Assembly: GCA_014529385.2 (NCBI GenBank)
Contig: CM043959.1
Location: 10,690,809-10,754,808, forward strand
Source: Adiantum capillus-veneris
Taxonomy: Eukaryota; Streptophyta; Polypodiopsida; Polypodiales; Pteridaceae
DNA: 64,000 nucleotides
Direction of reading: 5' to 3'
In this document: positions 22,700 to 34,012 of the stretch, piece by piece
Position numbering within the stretch: position 1 is the stretch's first letter
Layout: every line of letters begins with the position of its first letter
Notes under the pieces: generated by a model
Told to the model about the DNA's origin: nothing
Seen by the model: only the letters and a program-made list of their open reading frames with translations
Database searches by the model: none
Program-made: the position numbers and the translations under genes

Positions 22700-22814
22700 G
22701 TGTTTTTGTCTCTGAGTCTCTGTCTCTTGATAAAGTGGGATCTTGAATTTTATTTAAGTCTCGTGTCTATTTGAAATCCAAGTAATGGTATCAAGAATCT
22801 CGTGTAACCCATGT

Positions 22815-24054
22815 AGGCGCCACTTGCTGCTCTTTACTCGACGGTGCAAGAAAAGAAGCTCCTCCTTAAACAGGCCCAACCTCCACTCTTTAAGGGCGAG
22901 GGGGCAAATGTGGAGAGAGATGCGGAAGTATGGATGGAGGCTATGGACGACTATTTCAAAGCTGCAGGGGCCTAACCCGTGAATCAAACCATGCTTGCAA
23001 TGTTTCGCTTGTCTGTCGTGATGCCAAGATCTGGTGGAAACAGCATTGCAGAGATCTGAACATCAAGGGATCTTCCCAGTCGTGGGAAGACATCAAGGCT
23101 GCAGTGATGGGGCGTTACTTACCACCCGCCTATAAAACCTTGAAGATGAACTAGTTCTTTTCCCTTCGTCAGTTGACTTCTTCAGTCAAGGAGTATTACT
23201 CAAAGTTTGTTACTCTTCGAAGATATGCTCCTAGAATGAGCCTGGATCAGCAAGTAGCACGGTTCTGCCAAGGGCTCATTGACCCCTTGAACAATCGGCT
23301 AGAAGCTCTCCGGCCAACAACTCTTCAAGATGCCTTGCTAAGAGCTAAACCCTTAAGTATGGAGATTCAAAAGGTCAATCAGAATAGGAGGAATCATTTG
23401 GCAAAAAGGACAAGGACAAATGTTTGGAATAACAGACCAGCCAACCAAGCATATGACCAGCGCCCTATTGTGGCTACCACCATAACTATGGAGTTCCCAA
23501 ACGTTCGATGCTACGAATGTGGCGAGTTTGGGCATTACAGATCCAAGTGCCCCAAGAAGACTCAGGCAACTAGCGCCAATGCCATACCCTTGAATGTCTA
23601 TGGGCGTGGCCAACCTAATGGAAGAGGAGGACGTGGAAGGGTAAACAGAGGGCGAGGGCGTGGAGCTACCGCCAAAGTGAATGCCGCAGTGGTACAACCA
23701 ACTGTGGGAGATGAAGCAGAGGAGAGGGCAACCTTGCATGTTGGAATTGACAACCCCAATGGTTGCGAGCAATACGCAGTCATTCATACGCCAGGATCTC
23801 TCAGAGGTGAACAAGTTAACTTCCTTATAGATTGTGGTAGTACTCTTTCATTTCTTTCACCCAAATGCATGAGGAAGCTAAAGCTAGATAAGTATCCAAC
23901 AAGCAAACTAGTTGTAGAGTTAGCAAACGGCAAGGAAGTAGTATCTCAACACTCTGCAGAAAAAATCGACTTTGATATAAGGGGACACCCAACTTCTGCC
24001 CAATTTCGAACCCTACCCTTAGGATTCTTTGATGGGATACTAGGAATGGACTAG
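22815..24054 (+). pseudogene. gag: Gag-protease of the nested element, broken
   Basis: The first open block carries gag-like sequence (QPPLFKGEGANVERDAEVWM) and ends at a TAA; the gag frame is then re-entered around 22.98 kb (DAKIWWKQHCRDLNIKG). After another stop at 23152 it runs open from about 23155 to 24054. This part contains the conserved gag core (VKEYYSKFVTLRRYAP), a CCHC zinc knuckle (CYECGEFGHYRSKC), a Gly/Arg-rich nucleic-acid-binding stretch (GRGGRGRVNRGRGRG) and the retropepsin site. The usual D-S/T-G catalytic triplet is LIDCGST here, so the active-site residue after Asp is changed. A stop after GILGMD separates it from pol. Several mutations make it non-functional. Confidence 0.85.
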
Positions 24055-24114
24055 CTAAAGCAAAATCAGGCCCACATCCATTGTGCACAAGGGAACTTTA
24101 CCTTTATAGCTAAC

Positions 24115-26705
24115 TTGGGTAATGAAGTCTTAATTCAGGGGAAAAATGGGAGACCTAGGGCTACTCTAGGTAAGGCCAGCAGACTTTTGAAGGGACTGAA
24201 AAAGGGGCAGCAAATTTATGCGGTAAAGCTCAACAAGGTAAACCAATCAGATACCACACTTCGATCAAACTGGTTGAGGGAGTATGATGATGTATTCCCT
24301 GAAGACCTTACGAATCTTCCACCACATAGAGAGGTAGATCATGAGATTGAGACTATCCCTGGATGTGAACCTATCTCAAAGCGACCTTATAAAATGTCAC
24401 TTTCAGAGGCCATCGAACTCAAGGAACAACTTAGGCAACTCATTGAACAAGGATTCATTCGACCCAGTACTTCTCCTTGGGGTGCACTAGTTCTTTTTCA
24501 GAAGAAGAAGGATGGGACCTTAAGGCTATGCATAGATTACCGTGGACTGAACCAGGTAACTGTCAAAAACAAGTATCCAATTCCAAGGATTGACGAACTG
24601 TTGGACACACTCCATGGCGCCAAAATGTTTACAAAGATTGATCTAAGGTCAGGATATTACCAAATCAGGATCAAGGAATCAGATATTCCAAAGACAGCTT
24701 TCAACACTAGATATGGACACTACGAATTCACAGTAATGTCTTTTGGTCTAACAAATTCTCCTGTAAGCTTCAATCGACTTATGCATGATATTTTTAGACC
24801 TTATCTGGATGACTTTGTCTTGGTTTTCTTTGATGACATTCTAATCTATTCTAAGAACGAGGCAGATCATGAAAAACATGTTTGCAAAGTACTTGATCTT
24901 CTTCGAGAACACCAACTTTACGCTAAAGCGAGCAAGTGTACCTTCTGCTCACCAAAGGTCAACTATCTTGGATTTGTCATATCGGTCGAAGGGATTTCAA
25001 TGGACCCAGATAAAGTCAAGGATATTGTTGATTGGCCTCAACCATCCACCGTCAGCAAAGTAAGAGGATATCTGGGGATAACGGGATGGTACATGATTTT
25101 TGTCAAGGACTACGCACGTATTGCTGCACCTTTGACGGAAATCCTGAAGAAAGGAATGAGGATCGAATGGAAGATCGAGCACGAGTCTAGTTTTACTAAG
25201 CTAAAAGAATTCTTGGTCTTGGCTCCTATCTTAAAGCTTCCAGATTTCAGTAAGGAATTTGAAGTAGCGACCGATGCTAGCAAATTTGCTTTAGGTAGAG
25301 TTCTTACTCAAGAAGGAAGACCGGTGGCTTATACTTCAAGAAAGTTGAGGGATCATGAGAAGAATTATCTTACTCACAATTTGGAACTTTTAGGGGTTAT
25401 ACATGCGATGAAGTTATGGAGACATTATCTTTTTGGACGCAAGTTTCAACTAGTTACAGACCACAAGAGCTTAAAATGGATTTTTACTCGACCTATTCTC
25501 AATATGCGACAACGGCGATGGATAGAACTCTTACAAGAATATGACCTTGACATAAAGTATAGACCAGGGAAGGAAAATGTTGTTAAATATTTTCTCGGAG
25601 CTATCTCTATTCCAAATAACCCTATCTGGGATAGAATTAAAGAAGCATCTTTGGTAGATCCAGAATACCAACGTATAGTATCATTAGTCCAACAGAATAA
25701 GATGCCTGAAGCTAAAGATTACTCTCTTATGGGAGGATGTCTTTACTATAGACATAGACTCTGTGTACCCAGAGACCCAGCTTTAAAGAAGACTATTCTG
25801 TATGAAGCACACGATAGCCCTACATCTGGACATCCAGGTCATGCTAAGACTCTTCATGCTATCAGGAGGAGTTATTTTTGGTCCGAGATGAAAGGATACA
25901 TACTTCTCTATGTGAGGCAATGTCTTTCTTGTCATCGGATAAAATCCAAAAGAATCAAGTTACCAGGGAAACTTCAACCTCTTGACATACCCCATATGAA
26001 ATGGGAATGCATCAATATGGACTTTGTTATAGGAGTACCTTCGACAGGAGGTTATGACTCTATTTTCGTGGTTGTTGATATGCTCACAAAAGTGGCTCAT
26101 CTAATACCCATAAAGACAACCTTTACTGCTTCGGATATTAGCCGAGTATTCATCAAGGAAATTTTTAGGTTACATGGTTTACCCAGCGTATCGTCACTGA
26201 TAGAGATGCCAAGTTTACATCAAAGTCTTGGACTTCTCTTTTCCAATCTATTGGGTCACAATTAGCCTTCAGCACAGTGTATCATCCGCAGACAGATGGG
26301 CAAGCTGAAAGAGTAAATCAAGTCATTGAGGACATTCTCAGGGCCTATTGTTTGCAAGAGCCAAAGAAGTGGTTACAATATCTTCCTTTGGTAGAATAAA
26401 CTTCTCAGATCCCACTATCAAAGTAGAAGCCTCTAGGAAGATGTTAGAAGATATGGAAGCTCATACTAGAGCTATTTCCCAAGACATTCAGGCCGCTCAG
26501 GATAGACAGAAGCATTATGCAGATAAGAACCATTCGAAAAGAACTTTCAAAGAAGGAGATAAGGTTTTTCTGCGAGTCCGTCGACCGAAGAAAAGTAACT
26601 TATCACTAGGAAGATACAAGAAGCTAAGCCCAAGGTATTGTGGACCATTCGAGATCGTTAAAGTTGTGAGTGACCAGGCCTACAAGCTAAAGTTACCTAC
26701 AAACA
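24115..26705 (+). pseudogene. pol: RT-RNase H-integrase of the nested element, broken
   Basis: A 716-codon open frame gives RT ([34 protein letters not shown], catalytic [10 protein letters not shown] near 24,830), RNase H ([11 protein letters not shown], then [22 protein letters not shown]) and the integrase HHCC finger ([17 protein letters not shown]) with MDFVIG. A one-base shift near 26,185 moves the rest (TDRDAKF, HPQTDGQAERVNQVIED) to another frame. A deletion then joins YLPLVE to FSDPTIKVEASRK, removing the middle of the integrase C-terminal part. The frame ends in AYKLKLPTN at the join with the truncated 3' LTR. No chromodomain remains. Confidence 0.9.
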
Positions 26706-28795
26706 CATATATGCTCACACACATATATGCTCACACACACACTCCTACACACACACATACCTTGGGGAGGTGTTGTCGGCGGACATAGTCTTTGGAAGAA
26801 GAGCTAAGGAGGAAAGTGCTGCCCGTTTCTGGCCTCGAGGAGTCCATTGCATCAGAATTTCTAGAGGAATTCAGCCGTAACCTCGGTAATTTTTTATTTA
26901 AATCACGCTCGTTGTAATTCCCTCTCTATTATCCTCTTAATTCCGCATCTAGTATGCATAATCATAGTCAAAATACTCATTAGATACTCTCTAATTCTCC
27001 GTATCCATGATCTATTGCATAAATCTTAATCTAATTACTAAATATGCAAGCAGTTAGTCTCTCTTAATCATAGATTAATGCATGATTAAGGAATCAACCG
27101 CTAGTCACCATTGTAATTAAGAACAAGTCGGCATTGAGGTAGAGACAGTCAGCTGCTTTGTATTGCCCCACAATTTTTAAACAACTAAATTAGAATCAAT
27201 TAGTTCATATATTAAGATGTAATTAGTGAAATTAATCCATCATTAATCACTAGGAAGGGAGAAACCCTCTCACCCATGCATACGGTAAATCTACAAACCT
27301 CTACTTTCATTAGGAAGTGATTAAGCAGGCCGAATTCATCTCTAGTAAATAGATTGAGAAGAAACCAGTAAATCTAGGCCAAATAATTAACCTTAGGGCC
27401 AATTCCCATAGAACAAGTAAGGTGCTATCACAAATCTCTATGTCTTGAAGTAATCAAACCTCTCGTAAAAAGGGATTTTCTTATTGAAATTAATCTGTCA
27501 TTTTGGTTGTATGTTACTCTCGATTGTTAGCTCTCTTTTTCCAAGTTGTCAATTAAGTAGTGAGTATAAAATGGCCCAGGTAAAGAGAACTTGTTTCGGT
27601 GGTTTCCACGACCGCGAGGCGGGGACAAGCAACACGAATGAGAAAGGGAAATCTCCCATGGACGACCAAGTACTGGCCAACTCACGGATCAATGACGAGG
27701 AAATTGAGGAGGTAGGTCACATTTTAATTCAAGTTTGTTTAATTTAACATTGCATACGATAAGTTAGGAAAGAACATATCCCTAAACATGTTGGAGAAGT
27801 CCAACGAAAACCTCGGCATTTGAATTGAAATGTATATTAAATTCTAAGTAGGAAAGAATGGTTGTTGGATATACTGTTTGAGATAGGAAAGAATGTCTGT
27901 TAGGGAAAATTTAGCTCGGCCTGTTCATTTCTATTTCCAATGTTGAAACTAGTCATGATTCCCCTACTGATCACAGGGGGCGGCTCGCGATGATTTCACA
28001 GTAGCAAGAGTTACTAGCTTAGGGCCTCTATCCACGACTTGCGTTCTTTGTGGTGGGAACCCACGTCTTGCGTTCTATGGGGTGGGAATGTCCATGTGGT
28101 GCGTTCTATGCGGTGGACATACCTAGTTGTATGGGCAGCTAGGCGACAACGAGAGGAGTAAACTCTCGTTGGAGGGGGGATGTTGTACCTCCAGAACATT
28201 GGAATTTTAATGAATAAGTTTTGAGTAAAAATTTTACTAGAGTTATTGTCTCGGTGCCGCTTTGCAATACTGGTTGAAGGGTTGTATTAAGGAACTTGTG
28301 AACCGGAACTTAATTAATTAACTTATGTGTTGAACAACCATGTGTGGTAGTAATTAGGTAACAAAAGAAGGGTGAGTATCGGGTGGAAAGTGGGGGCTTG
28401 GCTCGGGTTGCCAATGCCTATGACAAGGGTGGTCCCGATTGGTCGGGAACTCTCCGTCCCCATAGTGTTATAAATCGACACTACTATTACTCATTGCCCC
28501 AAGAGCAGCGAAGTCTCAAGTGTACGTGCCTCTGAAAGCTATGGGAAAAAAGGCACTCTGGACTTCTCTCCTCTTGGAAGGTAGGTCTTAGGATCACTAG
28601 ATAACTTAATCACGCTTCCCCTGCGGGGTGGAACTAGATCTCGATGCTAGTAGGCTCGAACTCGACTCACTTTGTGATGAGAGATCGTCCGCTAGATGAA
28701 CCATAAACCACTTTGTTTGCTTCCGCTGTAGATCTAGTGACCACCAGGTTTACCATCAGATCCATCGTTTGAGACGACGGGGTGGGGACCTCACA
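26706..28795 (+). repeat. 3' LTR of the nested element, U3 deleted
   Basis: Its left end corresponds to the CA-rich stretch just after the TATA box of the 5' LTR. From there it matches the 5' LTR to the terminal CTCACA. About 670 bp of U3, the PPT and the pol end are missing. It carries a second copy of accessory exon 1 (27571-27711) with its GTAGGT donor, but no downstream acceptor. Confidence 0.85.
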
Positions 28796-28800
28796 AGTTT
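28796..28800. other. Target-site duplication, right (AGTTT)
   Basis: Identical to 19196-19200. Confidence 0.9.
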
Positions 28801-28981
28801 CCATCCTCTCATAGATAATCTGCTGAATTGATCCCAAGCCATCTTGAAAATTTTTGAATAATTTATTGGAAACATCAAGACTTCATTTTGTAATATAATT
28901 GAAATTTGGATGCTAGATTGAGTTGTTTTTCTCTCATGCATTAATCTTAAATTTCAAGGTCCAAGGTCCAAAATTAGCCTT
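28801..28981 (-). other. 5' leader of the minus-strand chromovirus
   Basis: Short noncoding segment between the nested insertion and the chromovirus PBS. In transcription it continues at 19195. Confidence 0.6.
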
Positions 28982-28989
28982 TGATACCA
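28982..28989 (-). other. Primer binding site of the chromovirus
   Basis: The minus strand reads CCCTTACA, AG, then TGGTATCAAAGGC, the tRNA-iMet PBS two bases after the LTR end. It fixes the orientation of the 28992-30559 LTR. Confidence 0.8.
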
Positions 28990-28991
28990 CT

Positions 28992-30559
28992 TGTAAGGGC
29001 CATACCCAGACTCGACCCTACTCACCTCCCTCAGTCTTCCAGAATTCTTCAGGGAATGACGTAAATCTATCTGTAAGTATCCCTCCCACTTGGGACCGAC
29101 ACACAGACAGGACTCCGGTCTATCTCAAATGCCAACCCAAGGGGGTAAATCCCATCAATTTGACGACTCTATCCGCTTATCATAATTTAATTTGTCCTTG
29201 GCATCTATCAATCACCCACACCCAAAATTGTGGTCTTTAGTCTTGTTTCTCTTTATCTTTAACTTGAGGATCTGCTCTTGCTTTCTTGTTCTCCCTTGGT
29301 TCATGGCAATAACCCCTTTTTTTTGACAAGCAGGCACGGCAGTTATCGCTTTCCTCTAAGAAGAGGGATCTTGTAATCCTACCTGGTCTCGCTCGTTTCC
29401 GCTTACCCGTTTTTATCCCGCATAGTCCTAGCGTTTAACATAAAAAATTTATTCAACATCCGGCCATCTGACCTATGGATCCACTACCGAACCATTTCAT
29501 GAAAATCCCTTCCCGAGGTAGTACTTAACTACTACAAAATCAAGAAGACAGTCTATCAGACATCATCAGACAACAAGCGGCATACAATCTATTGCATACC
29601 CTCGTTTAGGGAAATTCATCTGGTTGTTTCCACCATATCTTTATTTAGAAACTTTTAATTCAATTCTTTACCTTTATCTGATACAGTTAACTTGTAACTA
29701 GTTTCCTAACTAATCATGCAACACATTTAGTTTCAACCAATCATCTTGTCTCACTCAGGAACAAGATAATCGGTTACAAGCCATCAAAATGGCAGCACCT
29801 TCACAATATTTTTGAGAATTAAGTGTTTGGAAAAGGCTCATCAAGTAACTTAATCATTCCTTCCTAAGCATTTTATTTCGAGAGGTATAGCACCATCTGG
29901 TGACAGATGCATAGGATAGCCCCTATATTCCTAGCCTTTCCAGTTCCCTTTTAAGCAACCAAATTGAATAAATTTTCTTATTTAGATTCACATCATCCTC
30001 CCTGAGAATGACCTTCTCATCCAACTATTGGCATCAGGCCATACCCGGATTATGGTCGTTTTCCAATAAGAAACCGCAGGTACTTCACCCGGCCGGGCAA
30101 AAATAAAACAAACCCATTCATCCCTTATTCCTCGAGCATGAATGACCTAGGTATAACAAACTTTCCGGTTACGCTGCCCTAGCCGAAAAGGGCCAATCTC
30201 CGTCAAGTTCCCCAAGAGAATCATCTCAATGGGCTGGCCTTTCAATCAAATTGACCCCAAGAAGATCCATCTTGGTTTTTGGCCATTTCCAGACAATCTT
30301 CAAAACTCATAGTTAAATCTATGTTTTGCAATGGGCTATCCCTATCTCCTCTCGAGATTCCTTTTTAACTCCTAGTTAGTAATTTTCAAGTTCATTTATT
30401 TATCCACCTTAATTCCTACTTTCATTTATTATCTACCATCCAAGTTTATTTAGAAAATACAAGCGAGTTTTTGCCATAGGCATTTGATGGTTAATGTCTC
30501 CTCGGAAATGCCAACTTTTTAAGTTCAATCCTCGTTTTGTATGATTCCCAGGTTTTGCT
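28992..30559 (-). repeat. 5' LTR of the chromovirus, truncated
   Basis: It aligns with 10657-12229 over its whole length with scattered substitutions and small indels. Homology stops at 30559, so its U3-side part, including the tandem arrays of the other copy, is missing. Confidence 0.75.
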
Positions 30560-32663
30560 ATTATGGTGAACTGCAGTTGAAATGACACTCAAAACAATCT
30601 CAAGACCGGGACACAGGAAGTTTTTCTTGTATCTTGATCTTCAGAGGGTATTCTAGCTCAAACTTAAGATTTGGGATGTACTCAAGTATATCTACAGGCT
30701 CAACAACTCACATATCTCCACTATAAAAAGGTACATGGTTTGGAATCCATGTTCCTTAAAATTTTGAACCTTTTAATCCACTTTATGGACTCTTTTGGGC
30801 GCTTTGCTTTGGGAAGTATTGCTTTGCAATGGTCTCTACTATAAACTGGTATAGTTTTTATCCCACTCAATTGAGGTACGTCGATCGTGATCCATTGTCC
30901 ACCATCACTTCTAGACTTGAAATCTAGTGTGCTAATAGCTTATGATGTTTTTAGCCTACTCCCGAATTCTTTTTGAATTTGAATTAGTTTTGATCAACCA
31001 AAAGTTAAGTCTTGAGTCTGGTTTGGCAATTTTTGACTATCTTCTGTTTTGGCCTCTTTTGACCACTTTTTTCAACTTTTTTGCCAATGTGCCTTTTAGG
31101 AAAAGTGTTTATTTAAGTCTTAGCTACCTACTTCTCATATATCAACCAAAAACCATGATGAGGTACATGGATCGCAATCCATGTTTGATCTCATTCTGAC
31201 ATGAAACTTGGCCAGCTTGTAGTCCTTGCTGCTTTGAACCTATTCCCCAAAACATCTTGAATTTGGATCACAAAATCTCAAGATATTCCCAATTTTGTGT
31301 CTGAAATTCTTGTTCTTGTGGTTTTTGCCCTATCATCCAGTTTTGATGTGATTATTTTTTTTTTTCTTGCAAACAAACTTTCTCAAAGTAATGTTCCACT
31401 AATGCACAGTGCCATTGACAAATTTTATGCAAAAAGGCCTCTAAGGTACATGGACCGCGATCAATTTCCTCCACAGAATCTGCTCAAACTTTCCAAATTG
31501 CTTTGGATGAGTTTGTTATACCCGTGGACACCAACTTTTTGAGTTTGGATCAATTTTAGGTCTCTACTATCAAATTTTTAGTTTTTTTAGAAGTATGGCC
31601 ATTTTGGCCAAAACATGGTTTTTAGCACTTTTTCCCCTAATCTTTTTAGCCCAATTTGATGGTTTTGATTTCTAGTTACCCTACTCATATGTGCTAGAAA
31701 GAAACTATGAACAAAAATTAACAAGATAACGAAAACAAAATTTGTAATTGAAAATGGTACAACACTCTGAAAATTGAAGAATAAAATGCTTTGGGGATTT
31801 AATAGTTGCGAGCTTTCATTTTCATGCTTTCCAAATTTTATAGTTTTTTTCATGCATTTAGAAATTTTAGCCTTGTATTGGGGAGGAGAAGATGAAGTTC
31901 AACACAACATAGTTATCTCATTAGTGCCCATGTATTGGAATTGCATTTTAAACATGCATAAGTCAAACAAGTATGAAAACCCTCTTTGGCATAAAAATCC
32001 AATTACTCGTGTGAGAATGTGACAAAAAAGATATACTTGGACATAGAAATGGACTATATACCAACCATAAAAAATTAGATGTTACTTAAAAGCATTAATA
32101 CATGCATATGTGCAACCAAGAGCATAGGTCTATAGGAACCATCAATACATGCATATGTGCAACCAAAAGCATAGGTCTAAAGAACCCATCGATACATGCA
32201 TGTATGCAATCAAAATCATAGGTCAAGGGCTAAAAATCTGACAATATAATTGGAAAAATCAAGGTGAAATAATTCAAATCACATGTCCACTCAATAATGA
32301 TGGTCGACTCCTAAAATTAGAAATATGTCTATATAAGTTCCCATATTCTAAAAAATGAGTATCCTAAGCATGCATTCTTGATCTCTTGTCTTGAGTAGCT
32401 ATCTTAGGGAGAGGTTACACATATATATTTGAATGCACAACAATAAGATAAAAAGTGCACCTCATTCTCTATCTTATGAGAGAGAGAGAGAGAGGGAGAG
32501 AGGGAGATCCACATCTAAAGTTAATTAATATGCTTGTTTGGATGCTTATGGTCTGCAAATTTGAACTTTTTTCTTTAACCTCCCATACCTCAAAGACGAA
32601 CATCCCTAAAAAATGTTGTTGAAGCAATGGAGGACATGTTTCTTGAGAATGCCAAGACCTGAG
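30560..32663. other. Noncoding repeat-derived sequence between two elements
   Basis: No ORF with a motif. A dyad-symmetric motif close to GGTACATGGATCGCGATCC recurs at about 30729, 30874, 31161 and 31444. A short 47-bp tandem repeat lies at 32097-32225 and a GA-rich tract near 32,478-32,506. Confidence 0.6.
32097..32225. repeat. 47-bp tandem repeat, almost three units
   Basis: AATACATGCATATGTGCAAC recurs at 32097 and 32144, and in a variant form at about 32191. Confidence 0.85.
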
Positions 32664-32806
32664 TGTAAACACCAAGGGACTGCCATGTCCTGGTCCATCC
32701 GCCCAACCTCCCTTTAATAGGCTCCTAGCCCCTTTCGGACCCCTTCCCACTGGCAGCCGGCCCTTGGCCGAGTCCGTGACCCCTTGGTTTGGCCCTTGGC
32801 CTGACA
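32664..32806 (-). repeat. 3' LTR (143 bp)
   Basis: The minus strand starts TGTCAGGCCAAGGG and ends GGTGTTTACA. It is identical to the other LTR except for one C. Confidence 0.95.
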
Positions 32807-32821
32807 TTACTCCCCCCTTGG
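32807..32821 (-). other. Polypurine tract overlapping the polyprotein stop
   Basis: The minus strand reads CCAAGGGGGGAGTAA and then the LTR start TGTCAGG. The PPT encodes the last residues (PRGE), and the TAA stop directly abuts the LTR. Confidence 0.85.
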
Positions 32822-34012
32822 AGAAGCGTTTTCGTCCTCGAAAACAAAAGTAGGGAATTTCTTCTTAAGAACACTAATGTTTTCCCAAGTGGCACCCTCT
32901 TCAGGGCGATCTTTCCACTTGACTAAAGCTTGACGACGTACATGATGACGAGTACGGAGTTCATGAAAATTTAATATGCGTTCAGGTTCATGCGGTTGAG
33001 TGGGAGGTTCAGTGAAATCAACCAATATATGTTGGCTGATAACACTGTCGTCCCCATGCAAGCGTTTACGTAAACGACTTACATGAAATACCGGATGGAC
33101 ACGGGAGTGCGCAGGTAACTCAAGTTTGTAGGCCCTATCACCAACTCGCTTGAGTATCTTGAATGGCCCACAATAACGTGGAGATAATTTGGTTGTAGGT
33201 TTAGTCTTCAGACTTTCTGAATGCTCTGGCACACGCAAAAATACCTCTTCACCTTCCATGAAGTTAACTTGCCGACGTTTCTCATCAGCATACTTCTTAT
33301 ACTGATCCTGTGCTTGTCGAACATTTTGACGAGCAAGTCTCAGCATTTCCATATGATCTTGGAGAAACTCCTTGACTTGTTGGAGCTTCTCAGTTGCCAA
33401 CCCCACCGTCACTGGTGATCTAGGTTGAAAACCATACATAAGCATGAATGGACTAAAACCAGTTGTAACATGCTTAGCGCTATTATATGCAAACTCAAGA
33501 ATAGGAAGATAATCTTCCCAATCTGATTTCTTCTTGCTAACGTATGCTCGTAGCATATCCTCTAGCACTTGGTTAACTCGTTCCATCTGACCATCTGTTT
33601 CAGGGTGATCAGTCGTACTTAAATTAAGTTGTGTACCCAATCGTTTAAAAACAGCCCTCCAAAAATGACTGTTAAACTTGGGATCACGATCACTCACAAT
33701 GTTACTTGGCAATCCATAAAACCTGTAAAGATTGTCCACAAATAACTTTGCTAATTCTGGAGTCTTAATGGTTGATTTGGTTGGAATAAACCGACAAAGT
33801 TTAGTCAACCGGTCTACGACCACCCATACCGAGTCATGTCCTCGAATAGTGGTTGGTAAACCCACAATAAAATCCATGGAGATACTTTCCCATTTACCAT
33901 TGGGAATCTCTAAAGGATGTAAGAGTCCTCCTGCTTTCAGGTGCTCTGCTTTATTAACTTGACATTTTTGGCAATGCAAGACATAGTCTTGAACATACCC
34001 ATGCAAACCTGG
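32807..34012 (-). pseudogene. pol: Integrase and chromodomain of the compact chromovirus
   Basis: This 3' third of the polyprotein is open from the TAG at 34013-34015 to its natural stop. It contains the CQKC half of the HHCC finger, the catalytic core (MDFIVGLPTT, SDRDPKF, TDGQMERVNQVLEDMLRAY), the integrase tail (LSPRYCGPFKILKRVGDRAY, VHPVFHVSRLRKRL) and a chromodomain (RQALVKWKDRPEEGATWENI). All three acidic catalytic residues are present. The upstream TAG replaces the Trp expected in the conserved QFYWPG motif, so the protein as encoded is interrupted. Confidence 0.9.

Larger units (their letters stand above)
19201..28795 (+). mobile_element. Plus-strand Ty3/gypsy element nested in the chromovirus leader
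   Basis: This is a 9,595-bp insertion bounded by TGTAAGG...CTCACA and flanked by the identical 5-bp sequence AGTTT. Order: 5' LTR (19201-21971), PBS (21974-21985), a possible spliced accessory ORF, gag-protease, RT-RNase H-integrase, and a 3' LTR lacking U3 (26706-28795). The LTR copies are very similar along their length, so it is clearly younger than its host element. It is defective: a frameshift in integrase, an integrase deletion, stops and frame changes in gag, and loss of the pol end, PPT and U3. Confidence 0.9.
10657..30559 (-). mobile_element. Minus-strand Ty3/gypsy chromovirus, decayed, split by a nested insertion
   Basis: In transcription order (right to left) it has a truncated 5' LTR (30559-28992), a PBS (28989-28982), a leader, the nested plus-strand element (28795-19201), a gag start (18478), integrase and chromodomain (17030-15548), a PPT (14717-14707) and a long 3' LTR (14706-10657). 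The two LTR copies match over about 1.57 kb (10657-12229 against 28992-30559) with scattered differences throughout, so the element is old. Most of gag, the protease, nearly all of RT, and RNase H are missing. No target duplication is visible, as expected if the right end is truncated. Confidence 0.65.

Noticed and set aside
12230-28991. A single element whose LTRs are only the 1.57-kb repeats, with everything between as its interior
   Set aside because: A PPT followed by TGTAAGG lies at 14707/14706, which puts the LTR start there. The right copy is then truncated. The plus-strand gag-pol between them has its own LTRs and target duplication.
28992-30559. Reading this repeat as a plus-strand LTR because it starts TGTAAGGG
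   Set aside because: The minus strand has the LTR end followed two bases later by TGGTATCAAAGG, a tRNA-iMet PBS, and the chromovirus coding remnants are also on the minus strand.
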